64,000 nt of DNA, taken from NCBI RefSeq assembly GCF_921293095.1, contig NC_060253.1, forward strand, positions 77,165,992-77,229,991. The letters run 5' to 3'. Numbering within the stretch: the first letter of the stretch is position 1; the number at the start of each line of letters is the position of its first letter. Below the pieces are notes generated by a model that was not told the DNA's origin, did no database searches, and worked only from the letters and a program-made list of their open reading frames with translations. Positions 50,030 to 62,390 of the stretch are shown here, piece by piece. The position numbers and the translations under genes are program-made. Source of the stretch: Ischnura elegans (taxonomy: Eukaryota; Arthropoda; Insecta; Odonata; Coenagrionidae).

Positions 50030-50130
50030 AACGGTATCTGTACCTGATGATGTCGCCTCTGCGACGAAACCGGTCGTATTAATTAAATCGTGTGGAAAAG
50101 TACAATAACGTTTTATTATTAAGAATGGAT
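50030..50130 (+). repeat. Single Penelope-type terminal repeat with hammerhead-like core
   Basis: CTGATGA (50044-50050), one T, a perfect 5-bp stem GTCGC/GCGAC around CTCT, GAAAC (50066-50070), then CGGTC with GTC at 50073-50075. The order and spacing match the loop of the 4.3-kb palindrome. There is no matching inverted arm nearby, so this is a solo repeat. Confidence 0.55.
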
Positions 50131-51171
50131 TTTCACAAAGTAAAGCCAGAAACAATCGAGTTCTATTCTTCGGCCATTTCCATTAAAAAGATAGTAAATA
50201 GTACATCAGCGGAAACATAAAAGGATAATATTACATCACAAAGGAATTTTGAGAGTTATGTTTGTTCATGCCAACCTTCTTGGGTAACTCATTGTGAAAA
50301 TAAAGAGCAGATGACCAGACCCATGAGTTACCCACAGCAAAGCTAGCAACTGCGATAGCATGATACGTTGAGGGAGAGGGCTTAAAACGATTTCTTGGGT
50401 TTGAAGTGGTCAGGAGCATAGGGGATGCACCACAAAAACCCAAAGGGAAAACACTGGTGGTCTGAAGGGATTCTGTGGGTAGCCCAGTAAGAAGAGAAAA
50501 GCTGTGGATGGACTGCAAGACATGATATGGAGATCGAAAAAATGGTCAGATCATGACTGAAAGGACGCGAAAATGTTTTCTCCTATGTCTCCGACTTTGT
50601 CATAAAGATTCTTTTCTATAAGCCGATTGAAGTAATTTTTGTTTAACAAAAATAAAAAAACAAACATCATTGAATTATATTATTTAAAAAATACTGATTT
50701 AGTCTTTAAAATTCAAAACTAGGATGCTTTTGGGAATCTTCTAATATAAAAAATTCTCGTGTCACGCTTTTTTGTTTCCAAACTCCTCCAAAACGGCTGG
50801 ACCGATTCCTATGAAATTTGATGTGTATGTTCAGTAAGACTAATAATATGTTGTAAACAATTTTTCATTCTTCTCCAGGGCCCATGAAGCCATAGAATGG
50901 GCCCTGAGTCATTTCCATAAGAATTACATGTAAAGTTCGTTTCTAATGCCTGCAGACCTTTTTTTATTTTGCATATTTAAATTAGTGATAATGGCCACAT
51001 TAAGTTCAGAAGTATTCTTCCAATCCAATTTCGTTTTCCACGTGATTTATGGTGAATTTAGAAAAAAACATCCAAAAAAAGCTGAATTTTTAGCGCTTTT
51101 GGCTTACTGTCCCGTGGACGACCGTCTTTATTGATCATGTCATTTGAAATCTCTATCTATCACCTTAAATT

Positions 51172-51450
51172 ATGAAATGTATTTTCCAAGGAGATTTATT
51201 ACTACCACTACGAATCCCTATTATTCCAACAGATGTGCCAATTGAATACAAACGGGTTCAATTTCCAAATAGATTGGCATTCGCAATGACAAGTCTCAAT
51301 GCTAAACGATGTCTTTTTGTGGCTTTGAGGCACAACGTGTTTTTCATACGGCCAATTATACGTGGCATGTTCACGCGTGGGTAAACAAACCAGTTTGTTT
51401 GTTTTGTCTAAAGATAGATCTACTAAAATCATCGTACCCTCCATTGAACT
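51172..51450 (+). pseudogene. Helitron helicase C-terminal fragment
   Basis: GDLLLPLRIPIIPTDVPIEY then KRVQFPNRLAFAMTSLNAKR is the end of the Pif1-like helicase of Helitrons (FKRLQFP.RLAFAMTI.K.QGQ). After a frame change the text continues ACSRVGKQTSLFVLSKDRST, the final helicase motif. The central 'NKAQGQ' is degraded to LNAKR and the frame is broken near 51380, so the protein is dead. Confidence 0.85.
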
Positions 51451-51859
51451 AAGAGGCTGATAATGTTTTCTTTAACCGTCATAATTTGTGATAGAGATGT
51501 AATTTTAAATTTATTGATTTTATAGCAGGCCACGCGGTGTTGCTCGGGAAGTGTAGTACCCAGAGAAGTGGGAAACTTGGAACTGGGAATTCATGGTCAC
51601 ATGACAGGATTTAGGGTAAAAATCAAAGCAATTCTGATGAAGGTATACACATATAACTGCAAACAATGGAAACAATGATTTCTGTATATCGCGTACGGGA
51701 TGGACTTACGCATGCCCCAGAAAGAATTTTTGCACCAAGAGTACTAATAGGTAAGAGTAGAATCCTTTTAGTTATGTTTTACCAGACCGTATCAAGGATT
51801 TTGTCTACCCAGCAGGATTCCAACCACAGAAGTTGCATGACGTGACGTAACTAATGGTA

Positions 51860-52168
51860 TGGTATGGTATGGTATTTGGAGGAGGCGACCGACAGCTGAG
51901 GTCATTCGCGTCATGAGGGAAGGGTATGGAAGGAAGGGTGGAGAGAAACCAGGCGTCGGCATTAGCCTGCTCTTAACGAAAGGCGCCAAGGGGACCACGG
52001 CTTAACGTCCCTTCCGACGGACGGAGTGTTGCGCTTGAAATGTCCTCCACACAACACTCAAGCAGGGATCGGGCAGTCTTTGAAAATTCTCTGCCACTGC
52101 TGGGATTTGAACCCGAGCCCGCCGGGTAGGAAGCCAACACTCTAGCCACCGCACCAACCCGATCCCCT
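51860..52168 (-). mobile_element. tRNA-derived SINE with (ATACC)n tail, nested in the Helitron
   Basis: On the minus strand the head GATCGGGTTGGTGCGGTGGC, then TAGAGTG and B box GGTTCAAATCC (52103-52113 on plus), is tRNA-like. The body contains GGGACGTTAAGCCGTGGTCC, and the 3' tail is ACCATACC repeats. A 14-bp exact target duplication, CGTAACTAATGGTA, lies at 51846-51859 and 52169-52182. This full-length insertion is younger than the Helitron. Confidence 0.92.
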
Positions 52169-52506
52169 CGTAACTAATGGTAATGAAATGAAGACGTAAA
52201 GGACGTGTCGGACAAAACCAAAAGTAGCACTACGTGATTTGGGAGCATGAGATGCACCTATGAGCTAACTTTGGTTGAAAAACAGGCATGCTCTTTTATA
52301 TACACAAAAGGTAATAAAAGTACAACGAATTAAAAAAATGAATGTTTACTGTTTTGTATAGGTCAACATCGTTCAGAGCATCTTCCTTTTTCAGTCATAT
52401 ACCACATCCACATACACACAATAAGTTAGCTATTTTTTATTTGACCACAAAAATATTTACTAGAAATAATTTATATGGCAAAACCACGTTTAACGGGTCA
52501 GCTAGT

Positions 52507-55500
52507 AGTTTCATAAAATTTAACGGATTTACTTCTTACTTTTAATTACGTACTTAGTTTACTTCTTTTGTTTGATGAACCGCTTACCCAGATGTATTTC
52601 GAAATTATTTTCTTCGGTGAATTTTTATACATATAGAAATAAAAACAGGAATATATTATCTAATATGAACGCATTAATTTTTTAATGAAACAACTAGATG
52701 GGATATACGTCTATTCTAATATACAGGGCGAGTTAAATCCACTTAACTTGCATTCGCACCATTGAATAAGGCTACATCCGTTAGGGATATTGGGTCCACC
52801 ATAATTGAAAACATCCTTCTAGCAACCTTAGAATGAATATGAATATATTTTTTTTTAATGAATGCATATTGATATGACGTAGACAAAAAATAGCAGAGAG
52901 TTGAGTAATGCTACGTTTGAAGTATGTTTATTTTAAAGGATTTATTAAAACGATGTCATACGAGGGAGCACATATATTTCAAACAAAAATCTCACCGTGT
53001 ATCTCATGCAATCAACTCAGTTTCCAGTTAAACCAAATGATTGTAATATTTGGTTACTATTATGTTATAAATATACTTTAAACATATAGACAAAACTTTC
53101 TTTGATAAACGCTACTTGCTAATTTTTTGAATGATTTTCTATAAAAAAATGCACATGCGTTTTGTTACTAAACGTGAGAAGCTGATGCGAAAAAAATACC
53201 AACTTAAGCATTACCACTGGTTCACTCTCGACTAAACCAAACAAACTGTAATGTTGACACAAATAATTGCAGGAGATAGCTAGTAATAATAATAGTGAAG
53301 ATAGAAGCGATAAGATTTTCAATGCATTTATTTTTTCCCGGTTAACATCTCATAATTATATTCTGCATGGTGGTGAAGAGCCATAAAAATATGCCAACGT
53401 TAAAAATGGCCAGATTGAAAAAATTCCGGATAGAATGAAAACATGGGTAATTTGAACACCTAGCAACGCTACTCAAAGCACACAATAAGGCTTATGATCG
53501 AGCCATGGTGATGAACAGCCTGTGCAAAGGGAAATAATTGGTTCGCGGCATTAATTGTTAGCTTGATCCATTTCCCGCTGAATCCCAAGCAGTGCTGAGG
53601 CTTAAAATCATCTCAGGGACCGTTAATCATTACTTATGCATTAAGGACCTTCAGCGAGTGAAAAGCAACGTGGGGCGCCAAAAAAAAACAAACTAACCGT
53701 ATCGTAAAAATTACCAGTTGAATGGTGGAAGCTGGGGCTATGCATGACTGATACATTTATGATTTACAGTATAGCCTTATGATCATTGTCTAACGTTACT
53801 GTGACAACCAATTATTAAGGGAAAAAATAAATGACTGAAAAAAATATTAATTAACTTACAATATAATATGTGGCTTCAAATAAGGTACAACATATTATTA
53901 ACATAGATTTGGGACTTGTAGACACATGTAACAGAGAAAGTTCTAAAGAAATAACTTAAATGCACTCAGCGATGATGGACATTAACGATAGTTACTGTTG
54001 GTTTGAAAATTGACCCACTAAAATTAATTCTGTAAGTCTAGAAAGAGGTGTAAACTATACGTCGTCCGGCCATTTGGAGCATATAGTACATAAGTTGCAG
54101 GGTGCAGAAATAAACACGATTTCACAGTGCGATACTAATGTTTACAAGTTGGACTGCATTCCGCAAATAAAAAATAAGTAGAACATCTCCGTATCTCCTT
54201 ACGTTAACTACGGAGATATTCTTCTGCAAATGCAAGGCCGTTACATTCCACGGGAATCTTTAACGGGTCAAATCTATGGGCCATAAACAGTTGCCACGGT
54301 GCTTTCGGCAGAACGTTGGTATTTGTCTCCAAAAATTCGCTTACGAGGTTGTTTTCGAGGAACATGAAGGAGCACCATTGATTCTACGACACATTTCCTT
54401 CTGGCCTTGACCTAAACCACACACGATATCTGGCAGTGCACCAAGAATTACCACTACTCATCCCGGGTGTACTTTTTTGCAGGAATAAATATCAATTCAC
54501 CGAGGGCAATATACACGTGGCAACAGAAAACCCACGGAGCATTTTGAGAACAAGAACTGCATGACCGTAGGATCGCATACAATAGGAGATCATATGTATA
54601 TTAAGGAGGCGAATATTTCAAAACGAAGAACTTAAAAATATTATGAAGAGAGCATGAATACAAAATTATTAGATTAGAGCTTACCTTTAACTTAAAAATA
54701 GGTACTAACATATTAAAAAAATACCATTTTAAATATGTTTCCTATGTTTCTCTGTTATTAAATCATTGATAATAAAAATAAAAACGCTGATATGGATGCA
54801 TTTTTAACAAGACGAGTGATCACAGGCCAAATGAAATAATATTTTCCCAGAAGGAATTCAAACATTATTTACAGAGGTACACCAATCAGCAATATATCTA
54901 CGGCCAAATTAAGAAATAGAAAAACACCAAGCAGGTTTTCCAAATAATAACTCGATCTATTTATCCCCGAAGCCCAATAAAAGTGATTAGTTGCCTAATT
55001 AATTGCAATAACGATTGCCTTATTAGAACGAGTAAATACATCTTTTATAAAATATAAGCATTCTCTAGAAAGATTTCACGCTCGAATTCAATGCGTCCCT
55101 TTCAGATTGATTCTGATTCTTTAACGATGGAGTCCTTGGTTTATATTCCAGTTGTCAATTAAACTGTTACTCCAAGTTTCCATCAAACTTGAAAAAGGTT
55201 CTAAATTATGCTATTTTTTAGAATATGGAGTGCAAGGTAAAAACAAACTGGGAAAAGCTTGATGAATCCATCCTTTTAATTCCTTTCCCTTCTCATTCCC
55301 CTTTTCAGCATCCATACACTTGGTCCTTATAATCTAAAGGCCATCCTAAAAAACTCTGACCTAATTTTATTACCCTCTTATTTTCTTTTCCGCATCATCT
55401 CTTCGTGCCTCATAGTTCACCAAAAAAATTACTATTGAAACGGTAACATCCTGGTGCAATGATAGGCATAAAAAATGAAGACTGCGCGTTCACACTTTAG

Positions 55501-57300
55501 AAGCGTGAAAGACTTTGCAGGAAACTACTTCATTCCTAAATTTTTTATCAAACATCGCCTCCAAATTCTAGTAGGAATATATGTTATTGATTTCAATGGG
55601 AACTTTGGGTGTTCCAAAGAAATATTTTTTTACCTATATTAAAAAATATGCTCGTTCAAGGCAAAGGAAATTGAAACGCATTTGAATAGATACTAAATGT
55701 CTGGAATAAAAAGCAACATTTTTTCTTCATAAATTAAGAACGAAAATAAAACATATGAAATGGTAGCGTAACGCATGTGCCTACAATAAAAATTCCAAGC
55801 ATAAAATATTAAATTACACCAATCATAGCGGAATATTTAATATTTTATTTGATCACAGCCTTATAGCAATGAACTGTAACGAGCAGAGGTGAAAATTACT
55901 ATGGAAGGCCAGGAAAAATAAACAGTTGACTAGGAAACCTGATGGAAAATGGCAGAGGAAAGTAGCAATGAGATAAATAGCCAGTAAAAATAGAGGAAAT
56001 ATGCTCTAATAAAAGATGTCTTATGTCTAGCTTGTCCCATTTATCTTTGTATTATACATTACTCGCCAAGGACAGTTAATTGCTGCGATTTGTCGCATTG
56101 ACGTCATCAATGAAGCACTTCATTCCCCACTGTGTCTTGCCAGGTGTAACACATCAACAAATGATTCCAGTGAGAGCTCTTCATCCTCTCACTCGGCTGA
56201 AGAGGGCATTACGTAACATGGAACCGGTCACCGAAATATTGATGGCTCGGGTGGCTGAATTGGCAGTTGTGTTATTAGAGCGGCTCAGAAATTTGAATGG
56301 AAAATTCGTGCCATTAGAGACTTATTTATACCATTTTGGCCACTTTTAACAAAGAAATGCACGATACGTGTCTTATAAATAGAAACATATTTAAGAGCAT
56401 AAATAAATGTGCTATTAAGTATTAGGAGCCTAATTATCTCTTCCAGTTAAAATACTGACTGAAAACGTGCCACTTAACCAATGTTAGCTCTTGCACTATA
56501 TGTCATTAAACATGTAGATTTAATGCGACTACGAAACTTATTGCTCCTACAAGATGCACAAAAACATGCACAATCCATCCAAAATATGCACACACCATGG
56601 TGGTATTATGGATATAAGCTATTTTACTTCCCTGAAGCAAATATTCGACCTGCCAGACAAGACTCCGTTCATCACAATCAAAAAAGATATAATGAGGTGC
56701 ATACTTGAAAAAGAGGAAAATATAGCTGCATAATTTAAATATACCTCCAATTTTATGTGTGTAAGGCATTAAGAAGGATAATTTATGCCAAAGGTAACTT
56801 TTCTTTCCCAAAACGATTACAGATATCATTTAATCAATTTAATTTGAGTAAATAGAGTAATTATAGGAGAGTAAAACAAAATAATACAAAATATTAATTC
56901 CACTGAAAGGAGGTTATGATAGGGTAACGGATAACATATGAACATGATGATGATATGATAACATATAACAAATTTTATCTCGGCTGTGGTTCCATAACTC
57001 CGGGACATTCGGCTGAAGTTTATCTAAACATGCCGGCACCACGAAAACCAAATGGTTTTCTAGATACCGTGGGCACAAAGTGTAGAGGAGAAATATTTTA
57101 CAGCCACCTGTGTTTCATATTATGCTAATTTTCGCCTCATCACGACACCGCTCATGAACCAAGGTATGTTTCTAAGATTTTGTGAAATGGTTGAACCTTT
57201 TTGAATAAATCGATTGGAAAAGATTTTTAGAATTCCTACGGCCAAGCAGGCATGCTTAAGTATTGAATCTATTGCTCGAGATATTTTGTAAAAGCCTAAA
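52507..57300. other. Non-coding stretch, no gene recognised
   Basis: AT-rich. An 89-residue frame at 56080-56349 and a 107-residue minus frame at 56506-56829 have no recognisable domain. Confidence 0.45.
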
Positions 57301-57309
57301 TGCGACTAG

Positions 57310-57640
57310 GAAACTAGAGCTTTGACCAATGGAGAGGCCCGGTGTGGTTGAATCAGTCGGATCGCATCGCAAAATTGGACGAATTGGGGCGACTCGCCAT
57401 AAACCTCCAGCCAAAACCCCTCTGTACATGCGAGCCTCTCCAGGCGGCCGCACCGCGTGCGAAGCGTTGCGGCTCTTTGCGTTTCGAGTGTGCCTTCGAC
57501 TCGCAGGCCGGGGAAATTGCAATGCATCAGCTGGCAAATCCAGCGAGCAGTACTCAGGAAGGGGATTACCCTTGTCAAACCACTGGGAAACAGCTAAGTC
57601 ACTTGCGCTCGAGTGACATGGATTCGTACAATCCGGCTTC
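57310..57640. other. CpG-rich island, open in several frames
   Basis: About 330 bp with a marked rise in G+C and CpG in an AT-rich context. Frames of 90-128 residues are open on both strands. None shows a family signature, and I saw no clear splice pair. It could be an exon, a promoter island or a repeat fragment. Confidence 0.25.
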
Positions 57641-58010
57641 ATACTTATCTTGAATCAATTCCTCATGAAAAAAAATGAGAAAATTTGTATATTAAAGAGT
57701 ATCAATTGGTTGCATACCTAAAATGCATAGTCATTCGGACGCATAACAGATTGTTTTGTGACCTTTCATTCCACTTCCTCGAGGATATTGCCATTCATAA
57801 AAAATCGGTTTCCTATTGCTACTTACCGTAGACTTTGTGACAAGTTTTGCACGTTTTCGCTCGTACGCTGATCAATTTTTAACATAAACTGAAACGGATG
57901 ACGTCATATGATAGTTTCAACCTTTCTTATGAAGATAATGTCCTCATAAAATCTGTATCTTTAATATACACAACTATTTAAAGGGAAAACGTCGTCAAAA
58001 AGTCACCCCA

Positions 58011-59124
58011 CTCGGTGGGGTGACTTGGTGACAAATTTGTGACATTTTGTTTGGGTTACAACGTACGCTAAAAGAATAATGTCACAATTTCGACAAATGA
58101 ATAACTATATTTACTTAATTCACATGTGTTTTATGCTTTGGCAAAGCTATAGAATTTTTGCATGCTCTGACCTGGGTGTTCCCTGATTGATATTTTTCAC
58201 CTCAAAGAACCCTCGCTTCTCCTTCTCTTGGGGGCACGGCATCCTGAAACCTCTTCTCTATTTTTGTTTAGCTCTTCTATGAAGATCTTACTAACCACTC
58301 CTGGTATTGACGGTAAGCTCTCTTTCAAGACGGCCTTCTAAAGTCTTCGGGAAAATTCCATTTTTTTGAGCGGAATAACTCCAAGTCTTCTTGCATCCTG
58401 TCTGAAGAAATGTTTACTGTTTTCCTGCAGCTTGTCCATAATATTCTTTAACAGACTAGGTAGTTCGTCTTTTGGAACAACGTGCACTGGTTACTAGACG
58501 TTGATTGTAACCAATCCGACAAAATTGCACGCCAAATCAGTTTTAGAACTCTAAATATGGCGACATCTAGTGGTTGCAGTAACTTCTCTAGGCCCTTGCA
58601 CCCTACTTCTTTTTGAAGGTCTTCATCTTCCTCAAAGTGTTGCAAAGACAAAAGAAACATGATAAAATTTTCCCTAAAATCATTGCGGCGTGACGTTTTG
58701 ACAAGCTTACGTTTCATAAAGTCACCACACAAAGTGCACGCATTCCAGCTTTTGACTCATATTTTCAACAAAAATGGCTTGATTTAATTGATATTCCAGA
58801 ATAATTTTCCTAACATATATTCATAAACAAATTGCATACCTGTTTTAGATGTGTCTTTAACAGAAACGTTTTCACAATATAAAGTTTCTCTCCATTTCTG
58901 AAAGAGTAAAAAGTAGTATTGCAAGACAATAGCGTCAGGAAGAACTATACGTGCTAAGAAGCTCCAAGCGGCTGCCGAAACATTTCGCGGCATGTCTGAC
59001 AAATGAAATTCCCAGTACCTCTCTTCCATGAGACGAGCGGTCGCGGCGTGAGATAAAAAATACGAAAAATAGACTCCTCGTCACAAAGTCACGCCACCAG
59101 TCACAAAGTCACCCCACTCTACGG
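58011..59124 (-). mobile_element. Pogo/Tigger-type DNA transposon remnant
   Basis: The inverted ends share GGTGGGGTGACTTGGTGAC (58014 on) and, on the reverse strand, GTGGGGTGACTTTGTGAC (59100-59117). The right end has a second tandem copy of the GTGACTTTGTGAC motif, and TA follows at 59125. The left boundary is blurred by a small palindrome, GTCACCCCACTCGGTGGGG. At 1.1 kb it is far shorter than a complete element, so it is internally deleted. Confidence 0.65.
58200..58760 (-). pseudogene. Pogo/Tigger-like DDE transposase C-terminal fragment
   Basis: The minus strand reads GCKGLEKLLQPLDVAIFRVL then KLIWRAILSDWLQ, the last conserved block of pogo/jerky-type DDE transposases (LQPLDV..F.P.K..WR..L..W). 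After a stop and frame change, RRLGVIPLKKMEFSRRL resembles the following 'GI.PLN...VL.RLP'. Residues N-terminal to this block, including the first catalytic Asp, are not recognisable. Dead fragment. Confidence 0.75.
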
Positions 59125-59125
59125 T

Positions 59126-60488
59126 AACACTAAAGATGCAACCACAAAGTGCAAATCGTTGGAGAAAATAAATTTCACTGGCCAAACGCATAGAACGAAG
59201 AAATTTAATTCGAATATAATCATCATAGTTTGCAGAAAAAAATATTGAGACGGTGGTTATGAAGTTCCTCCTGCTACAATCAAAAGACATAAAATTATTA
59301 TTTATCGATATACTGTATACTTTTATGGATCTTACCTCACAATCTTTGAATCAAAGGGATTTTTGGAAGATTCCATGAACTAAAACCATTTTCCTCCTTG
59401 CAATGATACATGAATCATACCTGTATGCCGAAATATTCCCCTATATGCCGTCTCCACGGAATTCCAGCATCGGAGTACCTACCACTAGCCGTTCGAGATA
59501 ATATTTATTCAATGTACTGTAGTGCGGTTTACAACTTTATTCCAAACCCTCGCATCTTTTGCTAGGAAACTGCTAAAAAATTTAATTTCCTATTTTTCTT
59601 AATCTTTAATCAAAGAAAAATGCTTCCATACAAACCACTTATAGCCTGTTTAATAATCCACCAAAATCTTGCGTAGTTGGAGTTTTAATTTTATACTACG
59701 TGTACCTCCTTTTACGTATTTCTGTTGAAATGAATTTAATGAAGTATTTCTACTGAAAACATAGCATACCCTAATTTTCAATTAACAACTTCGTGATATG
59801 ACAAGATTTCTTATTCACTACACTCCTCAATGGCCACGCTCTATATCTGCATCTAGATATTCGTCTTACTTCGTGAGCAGCAGCAATGGCACGCAGATGA
59901 TATCAATGATACATTATCAAACTCAACGTCAAAGTAATCAAGGGAATAGCATGCAACAGAAAAAATGCGATATTTTTCCAACTGTAATTAATCTCATTAT
60001 AATATGTTAGCCATATCATGGTGTTTTTAAGCCTTGTTAAGTAAAACAGGCTTGACCTACTTTCCCGCAATGTTTTTGACCTTATGTCATTTAGCAGTTT
60101 TACCTCTCATCGAACCATAAACTCGGCTCGCATTTGAAAATTGCAATTCCGTAAGTGCTGCCTCACCGGAAATATCACTACCCACGGATAAGAGGAAATT
60201 TGAAATGCCGTAGGAACAACAAAGAAGAAAACCCAACACCAATTTCTTACGTTTTACAACCTAGTATTACTAATTCAAGCTTCAGAATAAACGTTTTTCC
60301 TACTTCCATAAAACTCGTCCAATTTAAGAGCCGTACATTTCTTGCTCGAAAACTGCAAGCGTAGAGGAGTGTTATTCATTTATATATTTTGATTAAGAAG
60401 TAGATTTTAAATTTTTTCTATCTCATTAAGCAAAAAATTACCATGATAAATAATGTATTACCTTTTAGTACCCCAAGGTCAGTATGTG
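59126..60488. other. Non-coding stretch, no gene recognised
   Basis: Short chance ORFs only. Confidence 0.5.
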
Positions 60489-60496
60489 TTGAGCTC

Positions 60497-60760
60497 CTAG
60501 GGCGGATCCAGGATATTTTTGCTGGGTGGGGCACAAGATTCAGGCAAGCGGTCATCTCATTTTTGAGGTTAACAATAACATACATCACTTACTGTGCGAA
60601 ATACTGTCTTTATTTAAATACAAAATTAATTTATTATTATGAAATTAAATTATTGAGGCTGCGTAATGCACAAAACTAGACAAACGTATAAGTAACCATA
60701 TTCAAAATTTTTTTAGCGTCTGTGGGGAAAGTCCCCTCCCCCTAACGAAATACGCCTATG
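60497..60760. mobile_element. Probable non-autonomous hAT element, 264 bp
   Basis: The ends CTAGGGCGGATCC and CGAAATACGCCTATG are weak inverted repeats. The flanks TTGAGCTC (60489-60496) and TTAGGCTC (60761-60768) agree at 6 of 8 positions. An older copy than the other hATs here. Confidence 0.5.
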
Positions 60761-61264
60761 TTAGGCTCTATCGTGTATCCAAGCGTCGCATAAAATTTAT
60801 AAAATTGCTATTTTAACTTTGTTTCACTTGTAGTATCAACAGTCTCTCAGGAAGTAAATAATATCTCCCTAAGCGTACCGAGACGTAATAAAAATATAAT
60901 TTCAACACCATCAGCCAAAATCAACGCAGAAATTAGTGTGTAGTATCATATCTTAATGATTATTTGCATAAAGCCTTCACCGAATGAATTTAATTACTAT
61001 GAACAGTATTTTGTCCCACCATAGCCGAGGTTATCTGCCTTCCACTTTGATCCCCAATATCATGAGAACTCGACATTAACACACTATTTGCAATATAAGA
61101 ATTTAAATATTGTAGCTAAGGCAGTTTAATAATTTTGAAAATCTTTGGATTTTCAATAATGGAGTGGATTTCATATTTCCTGTCGTTTTTCGAAATATAA
61201 CTACAGAATTTTTTTTCTAGTTTTTTATTTGATTTATCTCGTAGACCATCTCACTTCAAATTAA

Positions 61265-61330
61265 ATTCCTGATGATTGTGTGAAGATTCACCGAAATATT
61301 GGCTGGGAAAATATTTCATACCATTTGATG
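61265..61330 (+). repeat. Penelope-type repeat fragment
   Basis: CTGATGA (61269-61275), then GTGAAGATTCAC forming a stem, then CGAAATATTGG. A partial match to the hammerhead-like pattern without a clear GTC. Confidence 0.4.
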
Positions 61331-61547
61331 TCACTGTAACCAACCCTTTGACACGTTGGTTTAGAGACGAGGGATGCGGTTGTCAAAAGGAATACAACGG
61401 ATGCAAAACAAATTCAGACGACTTTTTTTAAATCCCCTCGCTATTCCATATTTCCTAAGATTGCTTTTAAATTGCACGATGTCACTTACTTCTTACAATT
61501 TTCAATTCAATCACCAACCCTAAGAGAATTTAATAGATACATACTTA

Positions 61548-61831
61548 CAGTGGCGCAGAGAGGGGCGGTTTTGGGGGATAAACCCCCCCCAAGAGCTCAG
61601 AGAAATTTTTAAGTTTATTCCATTTTTTTAATTGGATAGATATTACTAATAGAATACTTTAAGGATGAAAGCCTTAAAACTCACCATTTTGAACCATTCA
61701 TAGTTACGCAATTTATTAATCTCGCACCTAACGCTTATCCTGGTGGGTATTCTATACCTCCACACACCCCTAAGTATTAGTTGCACCTAACCCCCCCCCC
61801 CCCCCAGCCTTAATTCCTAGCTGCGCCCCTG
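61548..61831. mobile_element. Non-autonomous hAT element, 284 bp
   Basis: The ends CAGTGGCGCAG and CTGCGCCCCTG are inverted repeats with one mismatch. The exact 8-bp duplication CATACTTA flanks it (61540-61547 and 61832-61839). Long C runs near both ends (61585-61592 and about 61791-61805), no transposase. Confidence 0.88.
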
Positions 61832-62003
61832 CATACTTAGTAGTATTACACATGTTTTATTTCACCGCGTTATATGCAGTTAAAATAAACAATTGTGGTA
61901 TAATTTTGAGAATTTGCTTATTTTTTGTACAGCATTTAATTCCACCTAGCGAGAGACGATATAATGGGTACAATTTGAGCAATCCTTTATTAGAGGGTGA
62001 ACA

Positions 62004-62387
62004 AACATCAGTGTGTTCGACCTTGATTATTGCTATCGCCTTAAATTGCATGGCAAAGGGTCTGATTCACCTAACCCAGTGATAGTCCGTTTTCTTCGGC
62101 ATTCACTCGCCTCTAAGGTTGTCGCCGCCCGTAGTGGGAAGAGAAATTTCACTACCAAAGATATAGGCTTCAGCCTCTCTCCTGTGGCCCCAGTGTACGT
62201 AAATGAATCCCTTACGCCTTTCAATCGTAAACTGTACTCAGTGGTTCGCGACTTAAAGAAAAATGGCAAAATCAAGTATGTTTGGGTGCGCAATGTAAGG
62301 ATTTACGCTCGCAAAGAAGACGGTTCCGAGCGCCTCACCATTTCTTCGACGGATGATACTGATAAACTTTCTTCATTGGTGGATTAG
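62004..62387 (+). CDS. LINE ORF1, C-terminal part (FP-like domain)
   Basis: Open plus-strand frame ending at TAG before 62388. Residues PNPVIVRFLRHSLASKVVAA, then VYVNESLTPFNRKLYSVVRD and KIKYVWVRNVRIYARKEDGS, match the domain shared by baculovirus FP protein and the ORF1 of many insect LINEs. In those elements it follows a coiled coil and is thought to act in RNA-binding particles. The N-terminal coiled coil is absent, and the upstream sequence has no matching frame, so the copy is 5'-truncated near 62000. ORF2 follows almost directly. Confidence 0.8.
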   Translation, partial: NISVFDLDYCYRLKLHGKGSDSPNPVIVRFLRHSLASKVVAARSGKRNFTTKDIGFSLSPVAPVYVNESLTPFNRKLYSVVRDLKKNGKIKYVWVRNVRIYARKEDGSERLTISSTDDTDKLSSLVD

Positions 62388-62390
62388 CAA

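Larger units (their letters stand above)
50737..52505 (+). mobile_element. Helitron remnant
   Basis: The 5' end is TCTTCTAATATAAAA after a host A, followed by the typical arthropod Helitron leader 'TTCTCGTGTCACG...CCAAAACGGCTGGACCGATT'. The 3' end has a small hairpin (ACC-A-CG/CGGGT around TTTAA, 52484-52498) followed by CAGCTAG and then host T. Helitrons insert between A and T without target duplication, start with TC and end in CTRR after a hairpin; all of these fit. It carries a fragment of the helicase and a nested SINE. The Rep domain was not found. Confidence 0.85.

Noticed and set aside
50231..50518. 95-residue minus frame
   Set aside because: No recognisable family or supporting context.
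52100..52168. tRNA gene on the minus strand
   Set aside because: Same reason; the 14-bp duplication around the full 309 bp shows it is a SINE.
56080..56349. 89-residue plus frame
   Set aside because: No recognisable family, no splice pair, and adjacent sequence is non-coding.
62033..62293. 86-residue minus frame
   Set aside because: Antisense of LINE ORF1.
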